A DNA stretch of 64,000 nt from Patagioenas fasciata (GCF_037038585.1 NC_092520.1:55332501-55396500), one strand, 5' to 3'; counted from the stretch's first letter, positions 13,440-24,899 are shown. Numbers and translations are program-made. The notes: generated by a model from the sequence alone, not told the origin.

Positions 13440-14415
13440 TCCACCCAACACCAGGGCTCAGTACTGGGACCATTTCTGTTTAATCTCTTTATCACTGATC
13501 TGGATGAGGGGATTGAGTACACCCTTAGTAAGTTTGCAGATGACACCAAGTTGGGTGGGAATGTTGATCTACTGGAGGGTAGGAAGGCCATACAGAGGGA
13601 TCTGGACCAGCTGGATCATTGGGCTGAGGCCAATTGTATGAGGTTTAACAAGGCCAAGTGCCGGATCCTGCACTTGGGTCACAACAACCCCAGGCAGCGC
13701 TACAGGCTCGGGGAAGAGTGGCTGGAAAGCTGCCTGGTGGAAAAGCATCTGGGGGTGTTGATTGACAGCTGGCTGAATATGAGCCAGTAGTGTGCCCAAG
13801 TGGCCAAAAAGGCCAACAGCATCCTGGCTTGTATAAAGAATAGTGTGGCCAGCAGGACTAGAGAAGTGATTGTGCCACTGTACTGGGCGCTGGTGAGACC
13901 CCACCTTGAATCCTGTGTTCGGTTTTGGGCCCCTCACTACAAGAAAGACATTGAGGTGCTGGAGAGAGTGCAAAGAAGGGTGATGAAGCTGGGTAGGGGC
14001 CTGGAGCACAAGTCTGATGAGGAGTGGCTGAGGGAACTGGGGCTGTTCAGCCTGGAGAAAAGGAGGCTGAGGGGAGACCTTATCGCTGTCTGCAACTACC
14101 TGAAAGGAGGTTGCAGCATGGAAGGGGTTGGGCTCTTCTCCCAAGTAACAAGTCATAGGACAAGAGAAAATGGCCTCAAGTTGCACCAGGGGAGGTTCAG
14201 ATTGGATATTAGGAAAAAATTATTCACAGAAAGGGTTGTCAGGCATTGGAACAGGCTGCCCAGGGAAGTGGTGGAGTCGCCATCTGTGGAGGTGTTTAGA
14301 AGGCGTTTAGACGAGGTTCTTAAGGACATGGGTTAGTGCTAGAGTTAGGTTAGGTTATGGTTGGACTCAGTGATCCTGAGGGTCTCTTCCAACTGATTCT
14401 AGAATCCATAGATTT
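13440..14415 (+). mobile_element. CR1 LINE, 5'-truncated, covering the end of reverse transcriptase to the 3' tail
   Basis: Similarity begins at the reverse-transcriptase QGSVLGP motif (about 13448). It continues through the catalytic-region segment FADDTKLGG (about 13528) and the KCRILHLG motif to an in-frame TAG at 13788-13790, where a family glutamine codon (CAG) is expected. The frame resumes at 13800 and stays open to 14336, ending with the [10 protein letters not shown] motif and the terminal helix. The 3' UTR and a decayed tail end near 14415. One point mutation therefore splits an otherwise well-preserved frame. The 5' two-thirds of the element is absent. The open frame that begins at 13164 runs through unrelated upstream DNA before joining the CR1. 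Confidence 0.95.
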
Positions 14416-15822
14416 TATTATTCAAATGCTGTTCTGCTGGGGATGTCTTTGACAGAGCAATACCACCTCTGTGCTAGTACACTAAGAAGTGCCAGGGACA
14501 CAGTTTTAGATTATTTAAGTGACACAGAGTGCAGTGAATGGTGTCTCTGTCTTGTGTATCCAGTCTTGCCAGTAACTAGGTAGGAGTAAGACAGCTAGCA
14601 AGTGGGTCATCTTATGCTGTCTTGGCTCTCAGAAGTGTGGTACTGCTGCAGGTTTTGGAGAAGATGAGGGCAGAGCCAAGCTTTGAGGCCTCTGAGATGC
14701 AGGTTGGTTAGAGGTGATGGGAAAGGACAGCACAGGCAATGAAATATGGGGAATGTTTGACTTTTCTTTCCCGTGTGTTTCTGTGTACCAGCATTGGACA
14801 GTGCTGGTGGCTACTGTGGTTCCCATGCTTAGCCACTTGCTTCTGGCTGCAGGAATAAGGGAAAGGGAAAGCGAACCGTGTCCAGACAAACAAGACCTAG
14901 GAATATGATATAGTTGTTGCGTTGAAAGTGATTTCGGTCTAACAGCAGCGTCTATTACACACCATGGTGAAGTCATTGCTCAGCTCTGCTTTACTGAACT
15001 ATGTCTGCATCTGAACTGGATAATTTTGTTTTCCATTTTATCTGCTCTTGCTTGAGACATTAATATGTTCATAATAAGCTTAACTGAAGGCATTCCCTGG
15101 AGCGGTGTAACAGGGCAGCAGTCCCTGGATTACAGACTGGCAGGGGTACGTATGTGCCCAGGCCCTGTATTAATTCAGATGATGTAATGTATATATCTGC
15201 TTGACTAAGTCTGTGGGCTCTGCAAACATGAGCAATGATGGTTGATGATATTGCACATTAAGACAATCCACTTGATATCACTGCAAAACAGTTGCAAAAA
15301 AAAAAATCAGTTTGCTCTCTCAGGATTAGGATCTTAGTTCATATCCCCATGAGTGACTACAGAACACTTAGTAAGAAGCAATAAAATTATTAAGTACTAT
15401 TGTGTTATCCTCAACAGGCCCAATCTGTGGCACATTTGTGGCATGCCTGAATTGAGTCCATTAGATTTTTCAACAAAATCACTGTAGCACAGTTTTAAAG
15501 AAGAAATTGACTTTTTAAAGGCATTGTTTTATTTGCATTTTAAATATAGAGTAGTACTACTGACTATCATTTTAAAGGACTTCATCTATTTGAAACTGCA
15601 TGGAAATCATGAGATTGAGATTTTAAAGCAGACATCTACATGAACCCCAAGCTGGAGTTCTCAAATACAGGCCAAATCAAACATCTTAGCAAATATGGTA
15701 GTTTTGCTCCATCTGAACCCTGCGGTAATAAAAAGGTTTAAGACTGTCTCCTGGGGAAGATAAAAGCTCTGCTCCTATTCAAACTACTCAAGGATCAGGG
15801 GAACTGGTAGACCTGCTGTTCC

Positions 15823-15847
15823 TTTTTTTTTTTTTTTTTTTTTTTTT
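15823..15847 (+). repeat. Poly(T) run of 25
   Basis: An uninterrupted T25. It would be a poly(A) tail for a minus-strand retrocopy, but the sequence to the right (15848 onward) does not resemble a known SINE or processed gene. Confidence 0.95.
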
Positions 15848-18150
15848 CCAGCAAAGAATGGGACTTCTGTTACTTTGAAACATTTGGAAATTAGATTAAA
15901 ATATTTTGCAGATGATCCAGTCATTAGAGATGCAGGAATTTTTAATTTCTAAAACTGGCCTAGTGACAACGTCTCCCTCAAGACCTTGGTAGAAAGAAAT
16001 GGTTTCAGCAGCATGGTCACGCTGCAGGCACCTTTTGAAAGCTGAAGGATACAGAGATACTGAAGCATTGCCACAGGAGAAAAAGCCCAAATCTGCATCC
16101 AGAAAGTGAACCCTGCACAGACTGCTTCTGCACTGGATGGCAGGATGTATTGACTTCCTCGCTCATGTGGAAATTATAAAGATGTTGTGTCATTTTTGCC
16201 TTAATATCCTCCTGAAGAATCCCGAAAAGTTTTGCACACTGCAGAAGGAGTTTGTATCCCACTAAGTACTGATATCAATTAGGAGGGGAGAACAAACCAG
16301 ATGGAAGCTTTTCTGCTTTGTTGATTTTGAGGGATAAAGATAACACGAGTCTAAACTCTCTACATCAGCCTGTGTTTAGGTGGTCCCTCACACCAAAATT
16401 ATTTCAGCTTTTTATCCTGTTACACTGGATAGCATCAAATATGCAAGGACTGAAAGATGAGACTAGCTGTTGGGTATCTCCCTATCCGACCAAGTCCCTT
16501 ACTTGCTATGCTCCAGGGCCAGGCTCAGTGTCTTTTCTGAAATCATGAATCTTGCATTGGCAGTTGTTTGGCTGCCTAGGGTAGGAGCTGAAGTGTGTTT
16601 CCGTCCCGTTTGCTCCATAATCCACTGGCTGGTCATGTAGTCTGCAGGATTCACCTGGGGGTTTGGATTTACACAAGTTGAGAAAAGGGCTTCCACTTCT
16701 TTGCTGACAGCTTTAGTTAATATATTATTATCCAGAACTTAATATTGCCTTTTTCAGTTTATTCCTCTTCCCCATCTTTGCTAAGGAAGCCATGAGCCAG
16801 TCATCGACACCCCAATGTAAGTACCAAGCACAGCGCTGATCCAGGCCTCACTGGAGCACCTCCTGCAGCCCTTGATAGCGTGCTCAAACCCAGGAGACAG
16901 ACAGCATCTTAGACCACCCTTTGGTACTCTCTATTAACAGTCTCAGATACGCCATTTGTAGTGCTTACCTCCTCCCTAGTCAATGCATAATAAATTCAGG
17001 CACCTGCACAAGCATTGCCGACTGGGTGCTGGCTATAGCACAGCCCATGTCCCTTACTGGACCCAACCCTTCATTTTGGATTCATACCAACATAGCATTA
17101 ATATTTGTCTCCTTTTTTCCATACGGCTGTTCCACATTTGCTTTCTTTGTTCTCTCTTCGTATGCATCAAGATCTTTCGTTGTTTGTTGAAGTTCTCTGT
17201 GACCCTTGAGTCAGTTTGGTTTTTGACATTCCTAATGTTATCCTATTGTATTCTGGACTACAGATAAGTGCTTTAGCAGGCTAAAATTGTCTCTGTTGCT
17301 CATTTTTCTCTATTCATCCAGTAGGTTTCCCTTTTGTATAGCTGCAGGTTATAGACTTCATCTACATTTGAGTCCCTAAAGTTAAAGCAGTTGATTTTAC
17401 TAGTAAGTCCTATGAACTCATAACCATTTCTGCTTTCAAATCAGAGAGTTAAGTTGCCAATCTACCTTAATTACTCCTTTTATCTTAAATTGAATCATCT
17501 TGTGACCACTTAATTTAAGGTTATGCCCCAGAACCAAATCTTCCATAAAGCACATATTTCAAAATTAAGTTTAAAATTACATCAGTTCCTGATGTTTAAA
17601 TTACTATTTGCAGAAGAACCTGTCATCTCTTACAGAAATAATGTGTTCTAGTGCTACTAATGAACCAGGAAATACATATTTTCAATATATATCTTGAAAG
17701 TTTGTGAGCACAAGGAGGGGTAAAGCAGCTCAGGTAGAGCTCATCTCATCTCATTTTGAGATGACATCTGTCTATGTCTGCCAAGGTTTTACATTACAGA
17801 ATGGACGTGTAGTAAAGAACTGGTAAAGAAACAGGGAGAGTTGACACAACAGCATCAACAAAAAACTGAGATGGGGAGCGAAAGAGGCTAATCAAGAACA
17901 GACGGAAATCACAAAGGAATTTGTTGCCAAAACATTGTATCCTTTTTGTATGCCAAAAAGTTAAATTCTACTTCAGTGATTCCACATTATCAGAGCTATT
18001 TAACTTTTAGATACAATTGCCAAGGTTTGTGTTCCTCTGCAAAATGAAGTGGTCTTCACCAGCCTTACCCAAGTAGGTCATCTTTTAAGTCACTTTGACC
18101 TAGATGGTTTCTTATCTAGCCACATTTTCCTTCCTTATTTTTTGCAATTT

Positions 18151-18186
18151 TATCACATTAGTGATACGTATATCACATTAGTGATA
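18151..18186 (+). repeat. Duplicated 16-bp palindrome
   Basis: TATCACATTAGTGATA occurs twice, at 18151-18166 and 18171-18186, with a 20-bp period. Each copy is an inverted repeat (TATCAC, ATTA, GTGATA), so the pair forms two adjacent potential hairpins or a paired binding site for a dimeric protein. Confidence 0.9.
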
Positions 18187-19515
18187 TGGACTGCTTCATA
18201 TTTTCTTTTTCTAGAGTGGTTTGTATCCCTTCGAATGAGTATTTCACTCTTACTTTCTATTTTTACTGTTTGTACGTGTAGTCATATCTTCGTTTTATCA
18301 GAGGAAAGTACTCAATGGCAAGGGTGCAAACTGCATGTTTTCACTTAAGGAACAAAAATATATGTTTTGTAAGCACCACTTTCAAAACATTATCTGTCTA
18401 CTTATGTTCAAAAAGCAATGTTAGTATTCAACCATCTGAAGCAGTTAGAAAATATCAAAGGAAAATGAAACTGGTGAGTAATGCCAGCAGTGTGCAAGAT
18501 GTTAACACCAAGAGCAGTTTCACCGACCTCGCTGGAGCTATGGCCAAATGAGGTTTTGCTCTCAGAGCTGGACTTTAGACAGAGATCTGTGGAGTGTGTG
18601 TGTATAATGCAGCTGAGTATGGTCACTAGACAAAGAATTCTATGCTTTAAAATGTGTTTTATCTCTCTTCTCTGAATGAGATTTTGTAAGTTTCCAGACC
18701 TCAGGAGGTGGCAATTAAGCAGTTATTTTTATGTCATGATTGCCCTTCTCAGTGACCATACAACTCTCGTTTCCATCAAATCCCAATAAGACCAATTATT
18801 TAACGAAATTATAAATCAGCCAGGATTCAGACAATGGATATATACTGGTCAAGAAATGCATTTTCTTGTAAGAATTAGTGTGATGAATTGTATTACATTG
18901 TAACAATAATGAATACCACAAAAAAAAAGGTAAATCAAACAGTTTGGGGTTTTTTTTGCAAAATGGATGTTTTTCCACTGCTGACCTGTACATGCTACTG
19001 ACAGGAAACAAGAGATTGTACTGACATCTGATTACAGTTGTCTAAATCAAAATCCTCTACTTTCTGAGCCCACTGCAAATCTGTTGAAAGGAACCTGGAG
19101 AACACCAGAACATTTGTAATATATGTGTAATTTAATAGAGGGTTTGACATTGCATCACTCAGAGAGCTGTAAAATACCTGCTGCAGAAGGTGTTTCCACT
19201 TAGTCCCTTCTAGATCTCCGAGAACTGTTTGCTTTTCGGAATTTGACCAATTCTGAAAAGCAAATAATGACTAACAAGTTTGGCAGTGCCAGAACTTTCA
19301 GAAATATTGTAGTTGCCAGCCCAAATTAAAAAGTATTTTTTGTTCTATGTTCACTAAAGTCATGTCAACAATCTTATTTCACCTTACTCTGTACACAGCC
19401 TCTTTTAGAGACTCTTTTAGAGTCCTTCCTCAAAACTGAAAAAGCTTTCAGGTTGAATTATCTCTTGGCTGTGAGTAAAGAACTTGATATTATAGAAAGA
19501 CAAAAAGACAATTTA

Positions 19516-19520
19516 TGCAT
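19516..19520 (+). repeat. Left target-site duplication TGCAT of the 19521-20645 LTR
   Basis: Exact 5-bp match to 20646-20650, directly abutting the TG and CA termini of the LTR. Confidence 0.85.
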
Positions 19521-19803
19521 TGTGGCAGAATGCAAACCCCCCTCTCTTCCCAACCCACTCCTTCAGTATGGAGGGAGTAGGCACATCTCACTCTCTCTGC
19601 TACTTGAGGCTAACAGCTTCTTTTGTTTGGCCCAGAGCACCCTGGCCAGGGCCATTAGGAGAAGGGATTGCCAAGGCACCAGTGAGCCGCTGGGCACCTG
19701 TGACCAGTGTGGGGGATGTTTGGAGGCTTCAGGGGCACCCCACACACGGTGTGGGGGTGCAGAGAAGCTTCTAGAATGCCTACAGTCAGGTCTGATCAGC
19801 CAG

Positions 19804-19811
19804 TATAAAAA
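19804..19811 (+). promoter_or_regulatory. LTR TATA box
   Basis: TATAAAAA lies about 285 bp into the LTR. It is preceded by TCAGGTCTGATCAGCC, which has a close counterpart next to the TATAAAA of the related LTR (plus-strand 51464-51470). Transcription would start near 19830-19840. Confidence 0.75.
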
Positions 19812-19933
19812 CGGGACTCTCGTCGAGACTGGGCCCATTGTCGCCGGTCTCTCGGAGCACGAGCTGAAGATGCTGCCGCCGAGAGCCCCCCCCTCCCCGG
19901 GATGGAGACTCCGCTTGCCTTGCCGCCACGGGT

Positions 19934-19939
19934 GTGAGT
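19934..19939 (+). other. Donor-like GTGAGT in LTR leader
   Basis: GTGAGT follows CACGG and is positioned just before the hairpin array. The related LTR keeps GTGAGT at the corresponding place (minus strand, 51322-51327), so the site predates the array difference. A splice donor inside R is known from foamy viruses; use here is inferred. Confidence 0.4.
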
Positions 19940-19946
19940 AAAACTT

Positions 19947-20365
19947 CTCACAAGATTGCGAGTATATTTATCCTTTCCGTGCACATATGCACGTGTAACT
20001 TCCCGTGCTTAATACAAGCACGTATAAAATTATTCCCTCGCACAATCGCGACTGTATTTATTTTCCGTGCACATTTGCACGCGTACTTTAACTTTATTTC
20101 CTCACACAATCGTGAGTGTAACTTTATTCCGTGCACATTTGCACGCGTACTTTAAATTATTTCCTTGCACAATCGTGAGTGTATTATAAATTTATCCTCA
20201 CACAATCGCGAGTGTATTTTCCTCCTGTGCTTCCATATAAGCATGTGTAGTATTCCGTGCATATTTGCACGTGTAAGTAAGTTAACCTTCACGGGATTGC
20301 GAGTGTATCATAAATTTACCCTCACACAATCGTGAGGGTACACTTTCTGTACTCACTACGAGTAC
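19947..20365 (+). repeat. Array of about 14 short inverted repeats (hairpins) inside the LTR
   Basis: Fourteen imperfect palindromes follow each other, with centres 27-35 bp apart (mean about 31). Type A is CTCAC-ACAATC-GTGAG or variants: 19947, 20037, 20101, 20164, 20197, 20288, 20321. Type B is CGTGCA-CATT-TGCACG: 19978, 20066, 20130, 20256. Type B' has a longer stem, for example CGTGCTT-AATAC-AAGCACG: 20004 and 20226. The last is GTACTC-ACTAC-GAGTAC at 20349. The units are joined by AT-rich linkers of roughly 10-19 bp. Several copies differ in sequence yet keep pairing through wobble pairs (20164, 20226), and the copy at 20318-20339 has an 8-bp stem. The sequence would be transcribed from the LTR TATA box. 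Confidence 0.9.
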
Positions 20366-20586
20366 CTATATCTCTTTAAGAATAATCCCGCACCGTGTTC
20401 AGGCAAGTGTGTACTCCTCTGGGACTCAGGGGCGGTTCCGGCATTGTTTTGGGTGAAGCCACGTGCATGCACACTGTGGACCTCCTGTTGTACCAGTTGC
20501 TGCCCCTTAATAATTTTTCTCAACTGATACCCGAACCTATATTTAAGCCACTTTTGGAGTGCTAAAACTCTGTTTCTCACCGGTTT

Positions 20587-20592
20587 AATAAA
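20587..20592 (+). terminator. LTR polyadenylation signal
   Basis: AATAAA is followed by a GT-rich stretch (AAGTTGTTTTGG and CTGTTGT), giving a cleavage site near 20605-20610 and a U5 of about 40 nt. Confidence 0.8.
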
Positions 20593-20645
20593 GTTGTTTT
20601 GGACCCTGTTGTCCCTTAAACTAGCCTCGGGGTGCCTCCGTGACA

Positions 20646-20650
20646 TGCAT
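20646..20650 (+). repeat. Right target-site duplication TGCAT
   Basis: Exact partner of 19516-19520. The pair fixes both LTR ends. Confidence 0.85.
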
Positions 20651-22452
20651 ACAAGACAAAAGATGATTGAGACAAGGAGATGATGTTGACTTGGACAATT
20701 TGAATGTTTTCAAAACTCTTCCCTGTGATGCTGCTCCATAAGACTCAAAACTATAGCACTGATCAGCTCAAGTATGCAGGGTGAGGATCAACATTTGATT
20801 CAGGATGTCCAGGAACAAAAATGCAGACAATAGGCTTTTGGAACATAGCAGAGAAGCTCTTGTTCCCACTATGTGTTAAGTATGGGCTTCAACCCTAGAC
20901 ATTGTCCTACTGAGCATACCAGTACACATCAGTCTTCAGGAATAGATCAACACTAGCCAGTGACTGCCTTACCCTCTCCTTCCCTCCCCTCCCTGCTCTG
21001 ATCCTGGCCCTGCTGTCAGCTTATGTTTCAGGAGGGAGGAGGTGGGGAGACAGAGAGGAAAAGTAGAATTCCCTTAGCCCAGGGCCAAGGACCAGATGGG
21101 AGAAGGCACAGCTCTTCTTACTCGCACTGTGCTCCTGGACCCCTGAGAAGCCAGCTCCATGTGGGAGTACAAAGTGTTCATTCCTGCCAAAGCTCAGCCT
21201 GTGAACAACATTGGTATCAGTTCTCAACTATTCCAGCAAAAACTTCCCAGTGATATTGTTCCCCATTCCTACACCCATTCCTACATCCAAGCCAAATGAA
21301 ATAATAACAAACTACAAACATCAGCACGATGTGTAATCACAGATAAATACTGTCATCCTGCTAATGAAATGCCTTTAGTCCCTCAGCCTGTAGACCCCAC
21401 ACTGTCATAAAAAATGTCAAAGTTTTTCCTCAGACATCACCGTTTCTGTCATGAAATTGCAGGAGTAATTCTGATTCTGAAATATTTTGGAGCTTGACTT
21501 TCTGGTCTGTCTCGGAACTTCTCAGGCAAATGTGCAAACATTTTTGGGTCATGATGAAGTATAGATACAGAGGTATAAACCTCACTGTATAGAAGAAAGC
21601 ACTTATTTTGCTCTGGTTGCCAAAGTAGATCACACCACAAAGTTGAAGTAGGTCAGTCATGCATTCTGCATTATAAACTGTAACACCAAGACAACGGTTT
21701 GCTTTCCAAGCACCATGCAACACATTTGGCTACTTACATGGAATTAAGCAGAACACAGAATGGGAATGGTCGATAAAACTAGAAAAGTACCTTTGACATG
21801 ATTCCAGGCTTTGAAATCTTTAGGAGGAATATGTTTTAATGTTGAAAGGTCATTGAGCTACCCATTTTCCAGCTGGACTGGTTTTACTCTGCCAAAGCAG
21901 CTATTCATGTGTAAGTGCTTTTTGTCTAAGATGGCCTTGTTTCTTAATTTCCAAGGTCTATTACTGTTACCAAGACTTTTTTTTAAATTTTATTCTGAAA
22001 ACTTTATTACTATCTTTCATTAAAGAGAGTGAGCAAGCTTGTCTTTGACATAGATGGCATCAAATATTATTTTCTTTTAACAGAGTCATTTGTAAAATAG
22101 CGCATGGAGATTACTCAATTTCCACTTCTGGGAAATAATACTTTTAGAAAGTGCTCAAGAGTCATAACTGAACATGAGTTTCCAATGCAGTGCTGTTAAA
22201 CATATTTTTCTGGATGGAAAAAAAAGATGTTTACACTGGAACAGGTGATACCGGACTATAACTTTCTATTTTGGTGCCCATAATTTCACAAGAATCTTGA
22301 AAAATTGGAACAGATGCAGCAAGAAGCCCCAGTGAGTATCTGGAAGTTCAAGAAAATACTGAATGCAAGAGGCTGAAAGAGCTGTTTAGTGTTTAGTTTA
22401 TGAAAATCATAATTGAGGGTCAATTATACACTGATTCCAGTATAACATTATT

Positions 22453-22505
22453 TCATAGTAAACCCCAGGCTGGAAGGGACCTCAAAAGATCATCTGGTCC
22501 AACCT
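22453..22505 (-). mobile_element. CR1 3' UTR scrap
   Basis: GGCTGGAAGGGACCTCAAAA followed by GATCATCTGGTCCAAC is the reverse complement of the CR1 3' UTR next to the tail. Only about 50 bp survive. Confidence 0.75.
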
Positions 22506-24110
22506 GGTCCGTTTCCAGAGTAGCCAGTATGAAAAGGCTGTTTAATAAAGGAAAAGAAGAGACACTGGGTGATGAAGACACATTTAAGATACTGAGAAAA
22601 ACTGTTTGGAGCAAGCTGCTATAGTAATGCATTCCTGTCTACATCTTCATCCATTAAAGCAGAAGCAAATGCCTTCTCCAAAGATAGAATTTAGTCAGAC
22701 TATCCTCAGTGAAAAGGGAAAATGTTTGAAATCTAATCCATGTTGTGACATACAGAAAGATGAAAAGATTTAAGGGTTCATTCTTGCCTTAAGGTGCTGC
22801 AATATCAAAAGCCAGTAATCCATATGAGAGTCCGCTAGCGAGTGATGAGCAAGATGCCTCATTTCAATTCCCCTCCCCTCTAGTGCTTGCCCTGCTATGA
22901 ACAGAGAGCTGAGAGGGGCTCAGATCCCACCAAACATCTTCCTGACTACTCTCAGTCCTGCATTCGTTTGCTGATCTTTATAAGACAGGTGAAGCTGGGC
23001 TCAGCCCACAGAGGGCTGTGATCATGCTTTACCAGCTCCTGACAATTTTGGAAGACATTAATGTGGTTAGCAGTTCTCAGTCAGGTGTGTGAGTCATGGG
23101 CAATGGTCTGCCTGGGTATGTTTTTAATTAGCAGCAAGGCTGGATTTAAGAAAAAGGCTGTAGCTGTTGGGCCTAAGTCCAGTTGAGTGGTATGCTAAGA
23201 ACATACTAGCAAACAAGGAGCTGTGCCACACCTTTAGCTAGCTCCACACAAATGCTGTCCACCTGGTCTATTTGGAAGGGTGATACACATCTATGTAGTC
23301 GCCTCACTGCTCCTGGCAAGCTTGGTGGTGTTGGCTCAGTGGGCTGAGACATTCAGAAAGGCCAACAGACCAATACTGACTTTCTTCCGTTTTAGAAACT
23401 TGGGCTCTGGGCACTGTCAGCTGCTCTCAATCATAGCTCAGTCTAATGCATTGCTACCTGAAAAGTGAAGAGGTGGAGGATTTCTTGAACATTGCAGTAA
23501 GCTTCTCTTGGAAGGGAAGACTGGAGACCAGCCAGACCTGAAAACTAATTTGTATATGTTGTGTGAAACACTAGGTTTGGGCTTTCTGGCAGGGTGAGCA
23601 GTACTGCTAAGATTCAAGAAGGAAAAGTAGAATATATAACCCCAAGAGTCCTTCCCTGCTCTAGAGGAAATGGTCTGAGGCAAACACAGCTGGAGCAAGA
23701 ATGGAATGCTTTGGGCTGCTCCCAGAAGCAATCCAAAGAATTTGCAAGGAGAACATATCCAAATCCTGCTATTAGACCTTGGTTAAAGTGATAAAGAGGT
23801 GTGTCTGGCATGTCATGAATCTGAGATGTCAGTGGTGACAAGCAAATGTGTTTATGGCTCTATTGAAGATGATTTCTCAGTGACTTAAAAGTGCTAAACT
23901 CTATGCAATTCTGCTTTCAGACCCATATGAGCAGGTTGCAGGAATTGATGCCTGGATGTGGAGGCGTAGTTATGTGTTTCGATCATTTAGCCTTTGTCAG
24001 TGGACAAGGGGGTGCTAAAGGGCTTATGTCAGCAGGAAAGGTTGGCATTGCTCAAAGGAACTTGCATATCATGTTCAGTATCTCAGTTATTTAAGACAAA
24101 AGGAGTATCT

Positions 24111-24150
24111 ATGTGTGCTTGTGAGACTATATGTGTGCTTGTGAGACTAT
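24111..24150 (+). repeat. Exact 20-bp tandem duplication
   Basis: ATGTGTGCTTGTGAGACTAT occurs twice in direct succession with no differences, suggesting a recent slippage event. Confidence 0.95.
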
Positions 24151-24899
24151 ACTTCTCTGCTGCCTTTAGGGAAAAAATTATTAGCAGCATAGCAGAAGTC
24201 ATTAGAGCTGCATACTGGCAGATGCCCAACAAATGTAGTCATTCAGCAGAGGGGTTGGTTCCTCACCACACCTGATGGGAAGTGGGCTGGGTGGAGGCTC
24301 CCTCTTGAAGAGGTGGGGGGTGAATCGGTGCAGAAAGGCAACCGCACTTTTTTCCTTCTTGCCTAAATCCCATGTGAAATGATAGCAGCCCAGAGGGCTG
24401 GTAGGAGTGCTGGCAGGTAGAGGCAAAACAATGCATTTGCTACAGTCCTTATGAGATAGGCTAAAGAGATGTGGAGAGAGTTTTGTGATTTGATTATGTG
24501 TTGTAATTTTAAAGAGCTGTATTATCAGGTGGAAGATTGTAAAGTCACAAAAACCTTTTCTGATCTGCAAAATGTAGTATTAGGAAAGTCATTCAATAGC
24601 TCATTTTCATTATTAATTTTCATAATATCCTTATGTCAACATATTTTACGCAATTTTGATTACTTCAGCACAGTCAGACCTTATCTTCAAAACTAAAATA
24701 TATTATTTCAGGTATATTTTTCATGTTATGTTTTTATCTCTGTGTCTGTACTCAATGACATGGTACAGTTCTCAGGAAGGGTTATTTGCATGTACTTTTA
24801 AATGTACTTCTTCAAAACTACTAACACAATCAGATAACACGAACTGTGCATAGACAGGATTTCTCAGTTCTACCGTGGTTTCTGCTGTTAACGCCCAGA

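Larger units (their letters stand above)
14416..19515. other. Non-coding stretch with T25 run and twin palindrome
   Basis: No recognisable gene. It includes a run of 25 T at 15823-15847 and the duplicated palindrome at 18151-18186 listed separately. Open frames reach about 115 codons, overlap on opposite strands and resemble nothing known. Confidence 0.5.
19521..20645 (+). mobile_element. Solo LTR of an endogenous retrovirus, 1,125 bp, 5-bp target duplication
   Basis: The element begins TGTGGCAG and ends CCGTGACA. It is flanked by exact TGCAT duplications at 19516-19520 and 20646-20650. A 5-bp duplication is typical of class III (ERVL-like) integrations. Internal signals are in sense order: a TATA box at 19804-19811, a CpG-richer leader, a GTGAGT donor-like site at 19934-19939, the hairpin array at 19947-20365 and AATAAA at 20587-20592, followed by GT-rich sequence. 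No gag, pol or env sequence is adjacent, so this is a solo LTR left by recombination. It is related to the minus-strand LTR at 50993-51801. The R region implied by TATA and AATAAA is unusually long (about 770 nt) and U5 very short (about 40 nt). Confidence 0.88.
20651..24899. other. Non-coding stretch with a CR1 scrap and a 20-bp duplication
   Basis: No recognisable coding sequence. It includes the CR1 fragment at 22453-22505 and the exact tandem duplication at 24111-24150, both listed separately. Confidence 0.5.

Noticed and set aside
13164..13440. Single 208-codon gene at 13164-13790
   Set aside because: The first 90 or so codons are unrelated DNA fused by chance to the CR1 reverse-transcriptase segment.
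15823..16262. Minus-strand processed pseudogene with T25 as its poly(A) tail
   Set aside because: The adjacent sequence and its 81-codon frame resemble no known gene, and no target duplication was seen.
19934..20155. Open frames on both strands within the LTR hairpin array
   Set aside because: The short repeated palindromes happen to lack stops; the translations are repetitive and opposite-strand mirrors.
19947..20365. CRISPR-like array
   Set aside because: There are repeated palindromes at regular spacing, but no constant repeat with unique spacers. The repeats vary, the linkers are AT-rich and similar, and the array sits inside a vertebrate LTR.
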